Shown: positions 24,330 to 36,588 of the stretch, piece by piece
Position numbering within the stretch: position 1 is the stretch's first letter
Layout of the letters: the number at the start of each line of letters is the position of its first letter
Source: Clostridia bacterium
GTDB taxonomy: Bacteria > Bacillota > Clostridia > Oscillospirales > Acutalibacteraceae
DNA length: 58,300 nucleotides
NCBI GenBank assembly: GCA_017452785.1
Contig: JAFTLT010000053.1
Location: 1 to 58,300 of the forward strand
Reading direction: 5' to 3'
Program-made: the position numbers and the translations under genes
The notes under the pieces: generated by a model
Databases searched by the model: none
What the model was told of the DNA's origin: nothing
Seen by the model: the letters and a program-made list of their open reading frames with translations, nothing else

Positions 24330-25188
24330 TCTTCATTTCACACAGATTTTCTGTGTTCTCCTTTCCTTTGATTATATGAACAGTGATTCCTGTTTCATTT
24401 TTGATTTGTGTCAGCACCTCATCGCTTATGTCGGTACGTGCTGAAAGCTCTGCAAAGGCTGAGAGCTCATCTCCGCCACTGAAAAAAGAGATATTTTTAA
24501 TGCTGTCATTATTGGCTGCATCAAAAAGTATAGCTTCAACCTTTTCTCTTTTATCCTTCGGCAAATAGCCTATAAGCTTTGCTGCCGAAGAAAAAATCAT
24601 CTTAACAGACGAAACAATAATTATAAGGCTTATGACTATGCCGCAGAGAGCATCTATGCTATAGCTGCCGTAGCCTGAGACAATCAGACTCATAACCGTT
24701 ACTGCCGTTATAAAGAAGTCCAGCACAGAGTCAAAGGCCATTACCCTGAGAACGGGAGAGGAGCTTTTCTTGCCCAGAGCCTTGAAAATAAAATGCATGC
24801 ACAGCTTTGTCGCTGCTGTGGCTATAAGCAGATAAAGATACTTTTTGCGGTACAGCACCGGTGTGGGATACATGAGCCTTTCAACTGAGGAATAAGCAAA
24901 GGCAAAGCCTGCTATGCCCACAATAACTGACATTATAAAGCTCAGAAGATTTTCACAGCCTTTTATTATGGTGGCGGAGCTGACGGATTTATCTGCGCCG
25001 AGAATCATAAGGCAAGTGAGGGCCAGACCGCCTGACAAGCTGTCGAACAAATTGTTTATGCCGTCTGAATAAATGCTTATGCTGCCCGATGAAAGACCGA
25101 TATACAGCTTCACCGCAAAGAGAATAAGATTTGCTGTCAGTGCAAAGGCGGTGGCAGATGTGAGATGTTTATCTTCTATATTTTTCAT
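24319..25188 (-). CDS. Cation diffusion facilitator family transporter
   Basis: 289 residues with about six transmembrane helices and a short C-terminal cytoplasmic domain (about 205-289). The metal-site motif in TM2 reads SDGINNLFD and in TM5 AFDSVLD. The His usually found in the zinc-transporting HxxxD of TM2/TM5 is replaced by Asn (TM2) or Asp (TM5). This fits a manganese or iron CDF better than a zinc-specific one, though metal choice is inference. It is four bases after pth. Confidence 0.82.
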   Translation of the reverse strand: MKNIEDKHLTSATAFALTANLILFAVKLYIGLSSGSISIYSDGINNLFDSLSGGLALTCLMILGADKSVSSATIIKGCENLLSFIMSVIVGIAGFAFAYSSVERLMYPTPVLYRKKYLYLLIATAATKLCMHFIFKALGKKSSSPVLRVMAFDSVLDFFITAVTVMSLIVSGYGSYSIDALCGIVISLIIIVSSVKMIFSSAAKLIGYLPKDKREKVEAILFDAANNDSIKNISFFSGGDELSAFAELSARTDISDEVLTQIKNETGITVHIIKGKENTENLCEMKNES

Positions 25189-25192
25189 AGGC

Positions 25193-25795
25193 TCAGCTGT
25201 TATAGTCGCTCATGGCTTTGTCGATGTTACCGCAGACCATATATTCAACTGAACCGATAACTTTTTCTGCAGCCTCTTTTATGAGCTTTGCCTCAGAGGC
25301 TGAAAAGCGTGAAAGCACCCAGTCAGCAAGGTCATATTCGGGGTTGGGCTTTGCCCCCACCCCCACTTTAATGCGAGGGAAGTTGTCGCTTTTAATGTGA
25401 TAGAGTATATTTTTCATTCCGTTGTGGCCACCGTCTGAGCCCTTGCGTCTTATGCGCAATTTGCCCGGTTCAAGGCTTATGTCATCATAGATAACTATAA
25501 TATTTTCAGGCGGAATTTTATAAAACTCAGCTGCATCTCTCACAGCTTCACCGCTTAAATTCATAAGAGTCTGCGGCTTTAAAAGCAGACAGCGCTTGCC
25601 CTCAATTCTGCCTTCACCCATAAGAGATCTGAATTTGAGTTTTTTGACGCTTATTGAGTGTTTTTCTGCCAAAAGGTCAAGGCATATAAAACCAGCGTTG
25701 TGTCTTGTGCTCTCATATTGTTTTCCCGGGTTTCCGAGGCCTACAATCATATAATCAAAATTTGACGGAAAATCTTTATTTTTTCTGAATATCAT
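25193..25795 (-). CDS. pth: Peptidyl-tRNA hydrolase
   Basis: 200 residues. After a 13-residue extension comes the Pth core YMIVGLGNPGKQYESTRHNAGF with catalytic His in RHNAGF (about H33). LLKPQTLMNLSG, VIYDDISLEPGKLRIRRKGSDGGHNGMKN and GVGAKPNPEYDLADWVL follow. It frees tRNA from dropped-off peptidyl-tRNA. It is the first gene of a three-gene minus-strand group with CDF and phosphoesterase genes; the functional link is not evident. Confidence 0.95.
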   Translation of the reverse strand: MIFRKNKDFPSNFDYMIVGLGNPGKQYESTRHNAGFICLDLLAEKHSISVKKLKFRSLMGEGRIEGKRCLLLKPQTLMNLSGEAVRDAAEFYKIPPENIIVIYDDISLEPGKLRIRRKGSDGGHNGMKNILYHIKSDNFPRIKVGVGAKPNPEYDLADWVLSRFSASEAKLIKEAAEKVIGSVEYMVCGNIDKAMSDYNS

Positions 25796-25999
25796 TTTTT
25801 CACCTGTTACTATTTTTTCTAATCTCTATTATGCCAACAAATCAGAAAAGTTTCAAGATGTTTTTAGGTTTTTATTTTATAATATATTAAAATTTTTTTA
25901 TATCCCTTACAGTATTAATTATAATTCTGAATTGTAAATAACATTCAAATTTGCTGTGATATAATTAATCGATTATAAGTATAATTCGGAGGTTTCCGT

Positions 26000-26767
26000 A
26001 TGGAAAAGAAAATTGACCGTGAAAATACAGATTTAATTATCGGCAGAAATGCTGTTTCAGAGGCACTCAGAAGCGAAAGAGCAATTGACACTCTGCTCGT
26101 TGTCAGAGGCGAAAGAAACGGCTCAATAGGCAGAATAATTGCCGAATGTAAAGACAAAGGCATTGTGGTTAAAGAGGTTGACAAAAAGAAGCTTGACTTC
26201 ATGTGCGGTCAGGGCAACCATCAGGGTGTTGCAGCCTATGCCGCAGTGCATGAATATGCAGAGGTTGAGGATATTTTTGCCCTTGCAAAAGAGAGAGGCG
26301 AGGAGCCCTTTATCATAGTGTGCGACGAGCTTGAAGACCCTCATAACTTAGGCGCCATTATCCGTACTGCAGAGTGCACAGGCGCTCACGGAGTTATTAT
26401 CCCGAAAAGAAGAAATGCATCACTTACATGGGCAGTGGGCAAGGCTTCTGCAGGTGCAGTTGAATATGTGCCCGTGGCAAGAGTAGGTAATCTTGCCTCA
26501 ACTCTTGAAGATCTTAAAAAGAGAGGCCTTTGGGTTTACTGTGCAGATATGGACGGCTCAAATTGGTGCGAGACTGATTTCTCAGGTGGTGTTGCACTTA
26601 TTGTTGGCTCAGAGGGCTCAGGCGTAAGCCGTCTGATAAAAGAAAAGAGTGATTTCGTGCTTTCTCTTCCTATGAGAGGCAAGATAACCTCGCTCAATGC
26701 CAGTGTGGCCGCAAGCATACTTATGTATGAGGTGGCAAGACAACGTCTTGGTATAAAGGCAAAATGA
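26000..26767 (+). CDS. rlmB: 23S rRNA 2'-O-methyltransferase (RlmB/TrmH family)
   Basis: 255 residues. The N-terminal substrate-binding domain (about 8-90, IIGRNAVSEALRS) is followed by the SpoU trefoil-knot domain with DELEDPHNLGAIIRTAECTGAHGV, IVGSEGSGVSRLIKE and LPMRGKITSLNASVAASI, the three SAM-binding motifs. It methylates a ribose in 23S rRNA (G2251 in E. coli numbering). YacO-type proteins of Firmicutes share this form. The ATG follows CGGAGG. The downstream gene is 15 bases away. Confidence 0.92.
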   Translation: MEKKIDRENTDLIIGRNAVSEALRSERAIDTLLVVRGERNGSIGRIIAECKDKGIVVKEVDKKKLDFMCGQGNHQGVAAYAAVHEYAEVEDIFALAKERGEEPFIIVCDELEDPHNLGAIIRTAECTGAHGVIIPKRRNASLTWAVGKASAGAVEYVPVARVGNLASTLEDLKKRGLWVYCADMDGSNWCETDFSGGVALIVGSEGSGVSRLIKEKSDFVLSLPMRGKITSLNASVAASILMYEVARQRLGIKAK

Positions 26768-26782
26768 AAGGATTAATATAAA

Positions 26783-29065
26783 ATGTCTGAAGAAATAAAA
26801 GAGCTTGAGGAAATAGTAGAGGACACCGGTTCTGAAAATACCTCTGATGCCTTTTCGGGTGTTTTTTCTTCGGCGGCAAGCGATGCGGTTTTAGGCGGCA
26901 GTGAATATATAGGTTCCTTTGACGAATTACTTAAAAGTCTGGGAATTGAGCCCATAACGGGAAAACAGGCTGAAGATATTCCCCTAAGCGATGAAGCGGA
27001 AAAGAGACTGTTTGTAAGTGCCCCTGACAGTGAAGATAAGCAGGAATATGTGCCTTATAATGAGGATACCTATCTTGAAAATGCCAAAAAGCAGTCGAAA
27101 AACAGTCAGAGTAAAAAGTTTATGCAAAACTTCAGGGTGCTTTCAAAAAAGACAGGTGACCGCACCTTGCTTGAGGCAGCTCCCACAGGTAAGGCAAAAG
27201 GTAATGTTGCTGACAGTGTAAAGCCTGAAGAAGGCGAGGATATATTTGAGGCTGTTGAAAGAGCTGAGTCAAAAAAGAAAAAAGGCGTTTTTAATGCCAA
27301 GGGCAAAAGCGCAGGTCATATGATTGACAAGGCAAACAAAAAGAAAAAGGAGGAAGTGCTGATGAAAGCAAAGGAACTTGCAGCAGTGCTTGCAAAACAA
27401 ACATCAAAACAAAAAATTCAGCTTATACTTTTGGGAGTAATTGCCCTTGTGAGTGCAGTATTTTGCTTCTTGCCCTCACTTTACACTCCCGAAGGCCCTC
27501 TTGAAATTCTCTTTGGGGACGGCGGCAGAGTTTTTGTCATAGTGAATATAGTGCTTCTTTTGCTCGGTGCAGCGGCAGGGTACGACAGACTCTTTGAGGC
27601 GTTTAAAACAATTAAAGGCGGAAAGCTCAGCAGCAGCACAGGTCTTTTTATAATGTTTGTGTTGGTGCTTGTTCACAATATTGTGCTCTTATTCCTCAAA
27701 AAGGCTCAGGGTGCAGATATAAAAGTTTACACTGTCTATTTTGTTTTTTCGCTCATTGCAGCGGTGATAAGTGAAAATCTTAAAGCAAAAACAGCTCTGA
27801 GAAACCTGAGTGTTGTGGTTAAAAGCGGTGTGCTTGAGAGTGTGCACACAGTTGAAAATAAACTTGACAGCTCAGTGCTGTCAAAGGGTCTTAATAAAAA
27901 AGGTGCAGATAAGGTGCTTTACTGTGCTCAGGCGGACTCAATAAAAGGTCTTAACGGTAATCTCGGCAAGAGAACAGGGGAGGATAAGTTTTATAACTTC
28001 CTTCACCTGACAGTGCTTGCTGCAAGTCTTATTGCAGGCATTGTGGTTGTTGTCAGAAGCAAGGATGCAGCAATGTTTGTCACGGCAATAGTTGCCTGCA
28101 TATGCCTTTGCGGTCCTATAATGTGTGAGCTTGCAAGAACGGTGCTGCTCTATATTGAGAATAAAAAGCTCAACAGTAATTTTGCAGCGGTAACATCCTA
28201 TGAGGGACTGAAAACTATGGAAAAGGCATCGGCTGTTGCTATGGATGCATCTGATGTTTTTACTGCAAAGGTTACTAAATTCCGTGCCGTAAAAGGCAGC
28301 AGACTTTCCACCCATGACTGTGCAGTGCTTGCAGCGGCAACCTTAAAAGACAGCGGCAGCCTTATGTGGTCAGGCTTTGCCGGTTTTGAAAATGATATTG
28401 AAGGTGAGCTTCCTGAGGCAGAGGATCTGCAGTATGAAAGCAAAAGGGGCTTTTCGTGTGTTTGTGCAGGCAGAAATGTTATGGTGGGTAACCGTAGGAT
28501 GCTGCTTAAAAATGAAATAGAAGCTCCGAGTAAGGAAGAAGAAAAACAGTACGCAAGAAATAAATGCGCTATGTATGTTGTGGTTGACGGCATACTTTCA
28601 GCAACCTTCCTTGTTTCATATAATGTTATACCCTCTCTTCAAAGGGCAGTGGTAGGCTTTAATAAAACAGGTCTTGTGCTTCTTCTTACAGCGAAGGATC
28701 CCGGTCTTAATGAAAACCTTATTTCTCTTAAGCTGGGCTGCGATATTTCCTGCGTCAAGGTGCTTTCTGAGGATGCTTCAGAGCTTATGGATGAATACAG
28801 ACTCAACAGATCAATGCGTCAGGCAAACTCACTAGTCTGCTCCAAGCGTAAAAAAGGTCTTTTTGAGCTGGTTGTCAAGGCAAGAAACCTTGCAGAAGGG
28901 GATAAGTTTGTGCTTTATATGCACGTGGCAGGTCAGGTGCTTGCATTTATGATGCTGCTGCTTTCGGTAATAGTGAATGTACCTGCATTTATGAGCCCCT
29001 TTGTTATAATGGCACTTCAGCTTATATGGGGAGCTATATCAGTGTTTATCACAACAAGAAAATAA
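26783..29065 (+). CDS. Degenerate P1B-type ATPase-like membrane protein
   Basis: 760 residues. An acidic then Lys-rich cytoplasmic N-terminus (1-210) precedes transmembrane segments near 216-236, 247-268, 284-304, 314-334, 402-424, 430-452, 705-727 and 733-756. Between the sixth and seventh lies a P-type ATPase-like soluble part. The CPx position reads CICLCGP (439-445), and 43 residues on comes AMDASDVFT (D488), the place of DKTGTLT. AGRNVMVGNRRML matches the nucleotide-domain VGN motif and LLLTAKD (636-639) sits where MLTGDN should be. The GDGxND hinge, TGE and HP motifs are absent. The Asp is kept but Lys and Gly of the signature are lost, so pumping is unlikely. Role unknown. Confidence 0.65.
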   Translation: MSEEIKELEEIVEDTGSENTSDAFSGVFSSAASDAVLGGSEYIGSFDELLKSLGIEPITGKQAEDIPLSDEAEKRLFVSAPDSEDKQEYVPYNEDTYLENAKKQSKNSQSKKFMQNFRVLSKKTGDRTLLEAAPTGKAKGNVADSVKPEEGEDIFEAVERAESKKKKGVFNAKGKSAGHMIDKANKKKKEEVLMKAKELAAVLAKQTSKQKIQLILLGVIALVSAVFCFLPSLYTPEGPLEILFGDGGRVFVIVNIVLLLLGAAAGYDRLFEAFKTIKGGKLSSSTGLFIMFVLVLVHNIVLLFLKKAQGADIKVYTVYFVFSLIAAVISENLKAKTALRNLSVVVKSGVLESVHTVENKLDSSVLSKGLNKKGADKVLYCAQADSIKGLNGNLGKRTGEDKFYNFLHLTVLAASLIAGIVVVVRSKDAAMFVTAIVACICLCGPIMCELARTVLLYIENKKLNSNFAAVTSYEGLKTMEKASAVAMDASDVFTAKVTKFRAVKGSRLSTHDCAVLAAATLKDSGSLMWSGFAGFENDIEGELPEAEDLQYESKRGFSCVCAGRNVMVGNRRMLLKNEIEAPSKEEEKQYARNKCAMYVVVDGILSATFLVSYNVIPSLQRAVVGFNKTGLVLLLTAKDPGLNENLISLKLGCDISCVKVLSEDASELMDEYRLNRSMRQANSLVCSKRKKGLFELVVKARNLAEGDKFVLYMHVAGQVLAFMMLLLSVIVNVPAFMSPFVIMALQLIWGAISVFITTRK

Positions 29066-29092
29066 AACATCAGACAAAGAAAGGTGAAAACT

Positions 29093-29783
29093 ATGTCAGC
29101 TATCATTAAAGCTCAGAGACTCAAAAAGTCCTATGGCAAAAAGGTTGTTCTTGACGATGTAAATTTCGAGATTGAAGAAGGATCAATTGTGGGTCTCTTA
29201 GGTCCTAACGGCTGCGGCAAGACAACGCTTATTAAAATTCTTACCGGTCTTATCAAAGACCACACAGGCATGATCAAAATTGCAAATGAGGAGCCCGGCC
29301 CTTACACAAAGAGTATTGTGGCTTTCCTTCCCGATAAATCCTATTTGCCCGACTGGATGAGGCCGACAGATGCTATTAAGTACTTTGCCGATTTTTACAG
29401 CGATTTCGATAAGGATAAGGCAGAACGAATGGTGAGAGATTTCGGACTTGACCCCTCACAGAGGCTTAAGACTATGTCAAAGGGTCAGCAGGAAAAATTA
29501 AACCTTATTCTTGTTATGTGCCGTCAGGCAAAGCTCTATATTCTCGATGAGCCTTTAGGCGGACTTGACCCTGCAGCGAGAAGTGCAATTCTTGACCTTA
29601 TTATGAGTAACTATGCTCAGAATGCAACAGTGCTTCTTTCCACACACCTTATAAACGATGTTGAGAGAATATTTGATCGTGTGCTTATGATAAGCGGCGG
29701 CAAGGTTATTGTTAACTCTCATGTCAATGAAATAAGAGAAAAGGGTCAGACAGTTGAGGATGTATTCAAGGAGGTATTCTCTT

Positions 29784-29794
<11 letters not shown>
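29093..29794 (+). CDS. ABC transporter ATP-binding protein
   Basis: 233 residues from the ATG at 29093; a GTG three codons earlier leaves no room for the AAAGG site. Walker A is GPNGCGKTTL, the signature is MSKGQQEKLNL (a diverged LSGGQ with a Lys), Walker B is LYILDEPLGGLDP, and the switch His is in LLSTHL. It is the GldA/YtrB-type exporter ATPase and pairs with the membrane protein encoded next, whose gene overlaps its end by 11 bases. Confidence 0.9.
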
Positions 29795-33676
<3,882 letters not shown>

Positions 33677-33689
33677 GGAGAGAAAATCA

Positions 33690-33800
33690 ATGAAAAAACA
33701 AGGTGAACCCATTGCAGCAGCATGTGCATTAATTACTATGATTTCTCTGACTTTTGCAATAAAGCGCATGGTCAAGAGATATTCAGGAGTTAAACTTTAA
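33690..33800 (+). CDS. 36-residue single-helix membrane peptide
   Basis: ATG at 33690, with AAGGAGA overlapping the lacZ stop. The peptide starts MKKQGEPIAAACALITMISL and ends KRMVKRYSGVKL: a hydrophobic helix (about 8-24) between basic ends. A terminator follows directly, so it is the last gene of the lacZ transcript. No family is recalled. The good ribosome binding site and tight spacing support translation. Confidence 0.6.
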   Translation: MKKQGEPIAAACALITMISLTFAIKRMVKRYSGVKL

Positions 33801-33808
33801 TAAAACCG

Positions 33809-33838
33809 GAAAGGCGGAGAAAATCCGCCTTTCGTTTT
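33809..33838 (+). terminator. Terminator of the lacZ operon
   Basis: Perfect 10-bp stem GAAAGGCGGA (33809-33818) with TCCGCCTTTC (33824-33833), loop GAAAA, then GTTTTAA. Confidence 0.82.
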
Positions 33839-33853
33839 AAAGGAGTTATGATT

Positions 33854-34225
33854 ATGTATAAAAGTGAATTTTGCGAGGTGCATTATGAAGAACAATATAA
33901 TGTTGTCTTTGTAAAATGGAAAAAGTATTGTTGTTTCAACGATTACCGTGAGCCGTTAATGTTTGCGCTTGAAATTATAGGGTTACATAAAGATTGTAAT
34001 TATTGTGCGGATACCCGTGACGGATTTGAGGATCATCCTGAGGATACAAAGTGGGTAGCGGAATATTTTATGCCTGAGGCAGTAAAAGCAGGATGCAAAA
34101 TAATCTGGTTCATTATTGACGAAAACAACTCTCTTAAAGATGAACTTGAAGGTCAGGCAAATGACTCAAAGGAAATTATCGAATTTAAGTATATATATGA
34201 TATAAGTGAGATTAACAATGAATAA
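33854..34225 (+). CDS. Hypothetical protein, possible STAS-like fold
   Basis: 123 residues from the ATG at 33854, which has GGAG eight bases upstream; an ATG two codons earlier is too close to it. The pattern of alternating strands and helices (YNVVFVKWKKYCCFNDYREPL ... YCADTRDGFED ... KIIWFIIDE) recalls SpoIIAA/STAS-like proteins, but no diagnostic motif is seen. The stop overlaps the following methyltransferase gene, so the two are coupled. Confidence 0.6.
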   Translation: MYKSEFCEVHYEEQYNVVFVKWKKYCCFNDYREPLMFALEIIGLHKDCNYCADTRDGFEDHPEDTKWVAEYFMPEAVKAGCKIIWFIIDENNSLKDELEGQANDSKEIIEFKYIYDISEINNE

Positions 34226-35429
34226 TAAGCCTCAAATAAAAAAATCTAACCGCCCCTCTCGGCAGAGTACAACGAAAAAGGTGGGGAAAGGCAATGCCTG
34301 CCCTCTTTATAAAAAGTGTGGCGGCTGTCAGCTTCAGAATATGACATATGATGAGCAGCTGTCATTCAAGCAGGCAAAGACCATCAAATATTTAGGCAGA
34401 TTTGGTCATGTGGAAGAAATTATCGGAATGGATGAGCCCTATCACTACAGAAACAAGGTGCAGGCGGCTTTCGGCACAACACGGGGCGGCAAGATTATTT
34501 CCGGTGTTTATCAGTCATCAAGCCACAATATTGTTATGGTTGATGAGTGTATGCTTGAAGACAAAATTGCCGATAAAATCATTACTGACATAAGGAAGAT
34601 GCTGCCGAGGTGGAAGCTTACCGCCTATAATGAAGACACGGGCAAGGGCTTCCTTCGTCATGTGCTTGTAAAGAGAGGCTTCTGCACAGGTGAAGTTATG
34701 GTGGTGCTTGTGACGGGTACTAACATCTTCCCTGCTAAAAAAGAGTTCCTTCGGGCACTGCTGAAGTCTCACGAGGAAATTACCACAGTTGTTTGGAATA
34801 TCAATCCATCAAAAACAAGTCTAGTTCTCGGAAACAGAGAAGAAGTTCTTTTCGGCAGCGGTTATATTGAGGACATTCTCTGTGGCAAACGCTTCAGAAT
34901 ATCGGCAAAGTCATTCTATCAGATTAATCCCGTTCAGACTGAAAAGCTTTACAGCACCGCTATTGAGTTTGCCGGTCTAACTGGTAAAGAAACTGTTCTT
35001 GACGCTTACTGCGGAATAGGCACAATCGGTCTTGTAGCACTTGATAAGGCAAAGCGGGTTATCGGTGTTGAGCTTAATTCGGACGCAGTCAGGGATGCGA
35101 AAATGAATTCAAAGATTAATTCCGCTGAGAACATCCGCTTCTTCTGTGCAGATGCAGGCAAGTTTATGGTTGGCATGGCAGAAGAAAAGGAAAAAGTGGA
35201 TGTAGTTTTTATGGACCCACCCAGAGCCGGCAGTGATATACCCTTCCTTAAAAGTATAGCTACACTCAAGCCCGAAAGGGTGGTTTATGTCTCCTGCAAT
35301 GTTGAAACTCAGGCGAGAGATCTTGCATATCTTTGCAAAAGCGGCTATAAGGTGAAGAAAATACAGCCCGTCGACATGTTTCCGCACACGAATCATGTGG
35401 AAACGGTTGTTCTTTTAAATCGGAAATGA
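34218..35429 (+). CDS. rlmD: 23S rRNA (uracil-5)-methyltransferase, RlmD/RumA type
   Basis: 403 residues from the ATG at 34218. The Fe-S ligands CPLYKKCGGCQ (C-x5-C-x2-C) near the N-terminus and CMLED near 110 mark the [4Fe-4S] RumA group. SAM-binding motifs are VLDAYCGIGTIGLVAL and VFMDPPRAGSD. The catalytic Cys is in VVYVSCNVETQARDL, and HTNHVETVVLL closes the protein. It methylates U1939-type positions of 23S rRNA. The TRAM domain found in some members is not evident. Firmicutes usually carry one or two such genes (RlmCD). Confidence 0.88.
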   Translation: MNNKPQIKKSNRPSRQSTTKKVGKGNACPLYKKCGGCQLQNMTYDEQLSFKQAKTIKYLGRFGHVEEIIGMDEPYHYRNKVQAAFGTTRGGKIISGVYQSSSHNIVMVDECMLEDKIADKIITDIRKMLPRWKLTAYNEDTGKGFLRHVLVKRGFCTGEVMVVLVTGTNIFPAKKEFLRALLKSHEEITTVVWNINPSKTSLVLGNREEVLFGSGYIEDILCGKRFRISAKSFYQINPVQTEKLYSTAIEFAGLTGKETVLDAYCGIGTIGLVALDKAKRVIGVELNSDAVRDAKMNSKINSAENIRFFCADAGKFMVGMAEEKEKVDVVFMDPPRAGSDIPFLKSIATLKPERVVYVSCNVETQARDLAYLCKSGYKVKKIQPVDMFPHTNHVETVVLLNRK

Positions 35430-35770
35430 ATGTGCATAATATGAAGCTGAATTCTTATCCGTTTGAAATGATAAAGAGCGGACAAAAAACAATCGAATTG
35501 CGTTTGTTTGATGAAAAACGTCAGCAAATCAGATTGGGTGATAAAATTGTTTTTACAAATAGGGACACTGGAGAAATACTTAACACTACAGTTGTAAAAC
35601 TACATAGGTTTGATACATTTGATGAATTGTATCAATCTTTACCTTTGTTAAAATGTGGGTACACAACTGATAATCTTGATAAGGCAACAGCTGCCGATAT
35701 GGAGAAGTATTATTCTGCAGAAAAGCAGAAAAAATACGGAGTTATAGGTATTGAACTATGTCTGATGTAA
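35426..35770 (+). CDS. ASCH domain protein
   Basis: 114 residues. The ASCH RNA-binding-like fold is seen in MKLNSYPFEMIKSGQKTIELRL and RLGDKIVFTNRDTGEILNTTVV. The N-terminal Lys and the KTIELR signature are present. ASCH proteins act as RNA-binding or amidohydrolase-like modules. The start overlaps the rlmD stop by four bases, which places it in the same operon and hints at an RNA-related role. Confidence 0.8.
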   Translation: MNVHNMKLNSYPFEMIKSGQKTIELRLFDEKRQQIRLGDKIVFTNRDTGEILNTTVVKLHRFDTFDELYQSLPLLKCGYTTDNLDKATAADMEKYYSAEKQKKYGVIGIELCLM

Positions 35771-35810
35771 GAAACACATAAAGTTTATTTAAAAAATAAG
35801 GAGCAAAAAA

Positions 35811-36308
35811 ATGAAAAAAGGTATAACAAAACGAGAACGTGAAGTAACTGACATAAAGGAGATTAAAGAAATTCTTGACAAATCAATGATTGTGCACATA
35901 GGCATGATTGACGGGGATGAGCCTTATGTAGTGCCGATGAACTACGGTTACACACTTGAAGACGGAGAGCTTTGCCTATATCTTCACGGTGCAACTGTGG
36001 GCAGAAAGACAGATATAATGAAGGCAAATCCAAAGGTCTTTTTTGAGATGGAATGTGATGTAAATCCCTTTGAGGGAAAGGTTGCCTGCCAGTACGGTAC
36101 CTCTTATGCCAGTGTAATGGGTCTTGGTATGGCAGAGATATTAGAGGATGTTGAGGCTAAAAAAGAGGGTCTCAGCAAATTTATGAAAACGCAGACAGGC
36201 AAGGATTTCGTTTTTGAAGATAGAATGATGAGTATGGTCAATGTTATCAAAATCACTGCAACTGAATTCACGGCAAAGAAAAGACCTGTGCCTGTAGGTC
36301 TTAAATAA
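35811..36308 (+). CDS. PNPOx-like flavin protein (NimA-like)
   Basis: 165 residues. The split-barrel pyridoxamine-5'-phosphate-oxidase-like fold is shown by SMIVHIGMIDGDEPYVVPMNYGYTLEDG, LYLHGATVGRKTDIM, and VACQYGTSYASVMGLGMAEIL. It probably binds FMN. Members reduce nitroimidazoles or scavenge flavins, but the physiological substrate is not known. The ATG follows AAGGAG. The gene ends in the terminator at 36324-36361. Confidence 0.82.
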   Translation: MKKGITKREREVTDIKEIKEILDKSMIVHIGMIDGDEPYVVPMNYGYTLEDGELCLYLHGATVGRKTDIMKANPKVFFEMECDVNPFEGKVACQYGTSYASVMGLGMAEILEDVEAKKEGLSKFMKTQTGKDFVFEDRMMSMVNVIKITATEFTAKKRPVPVGLK

Positions 36309-36323
36309 AACTAATGCACAAAA

Positions 36324-36361
36324 GAACGACGGCATCTTAAGTGATACCGCCGTTCTTCTTT
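36324..36361 (+). terminator. Terminator after the PNPOx gene
   Basis: GAACGACGG (36324-36332) with CCGCCGTTC (36347-36355), one mismatch, then TTCTTTTTT. Confidence 0.75.
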
Positions 36362-36383
36362 TTTGAGGAAACAAAATTATATG

Positions 36384-36572
36384 TTAATGCTTGGTGTCTT
36401 TGTTGTCCGGTTTGTTTTCCGGATGGCAAAAGCCTTTGTTTGCACAGCCGTCACAGCCGCAGCCGCAACCTGATTTGCCTTTTTTCTTATTTCTGACATG
36501 TGAGAAAACTATGGCAAAGAAAATTGCTGCTATGATTAATGTGCCGATTATTGTCGGTAAGTTCCACTCCAT
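36384..36572 (-). CDS. FeoB-associated Cys-rich membrane protein
   Basis: 62 residues: one transmembrane helix (about 6-24), a basic linker and a Cys-rich tail, CGCGCDGCANKGFC (about 36-49), then a polar end. This matches the FeoB-associated Cys-rich family found at the end of clostridial feo operons. It may hand iron to or from FeoB. It is 16 bases after the feoB stop. Confidence 0.88.
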   Translation of the reverse strand: MEWNLPTIIGTLIIAAIFFAIVFSHVRNKKKGKSGCGCGCDGCANKGFCHPENKPDNKDTKH

Positions 36573-36588
36573 AATTTTCCCTCCTTAA

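Noticed and set aside
22389-25795. Shared N-terminal peptide MIFRK of the DUF2812 protein and Pth, considered as a duplicated start region
   Set aside because: Similarity covers only about 15 bases of lysine-rich start sequence and stops there; chance is enough.
27938-28315. 125-codon antisense frame inside the P-type-like gene
   Set aside because: It has no ribosome binding site and its composition is the complement of the sense gene; it is a shadow frame.
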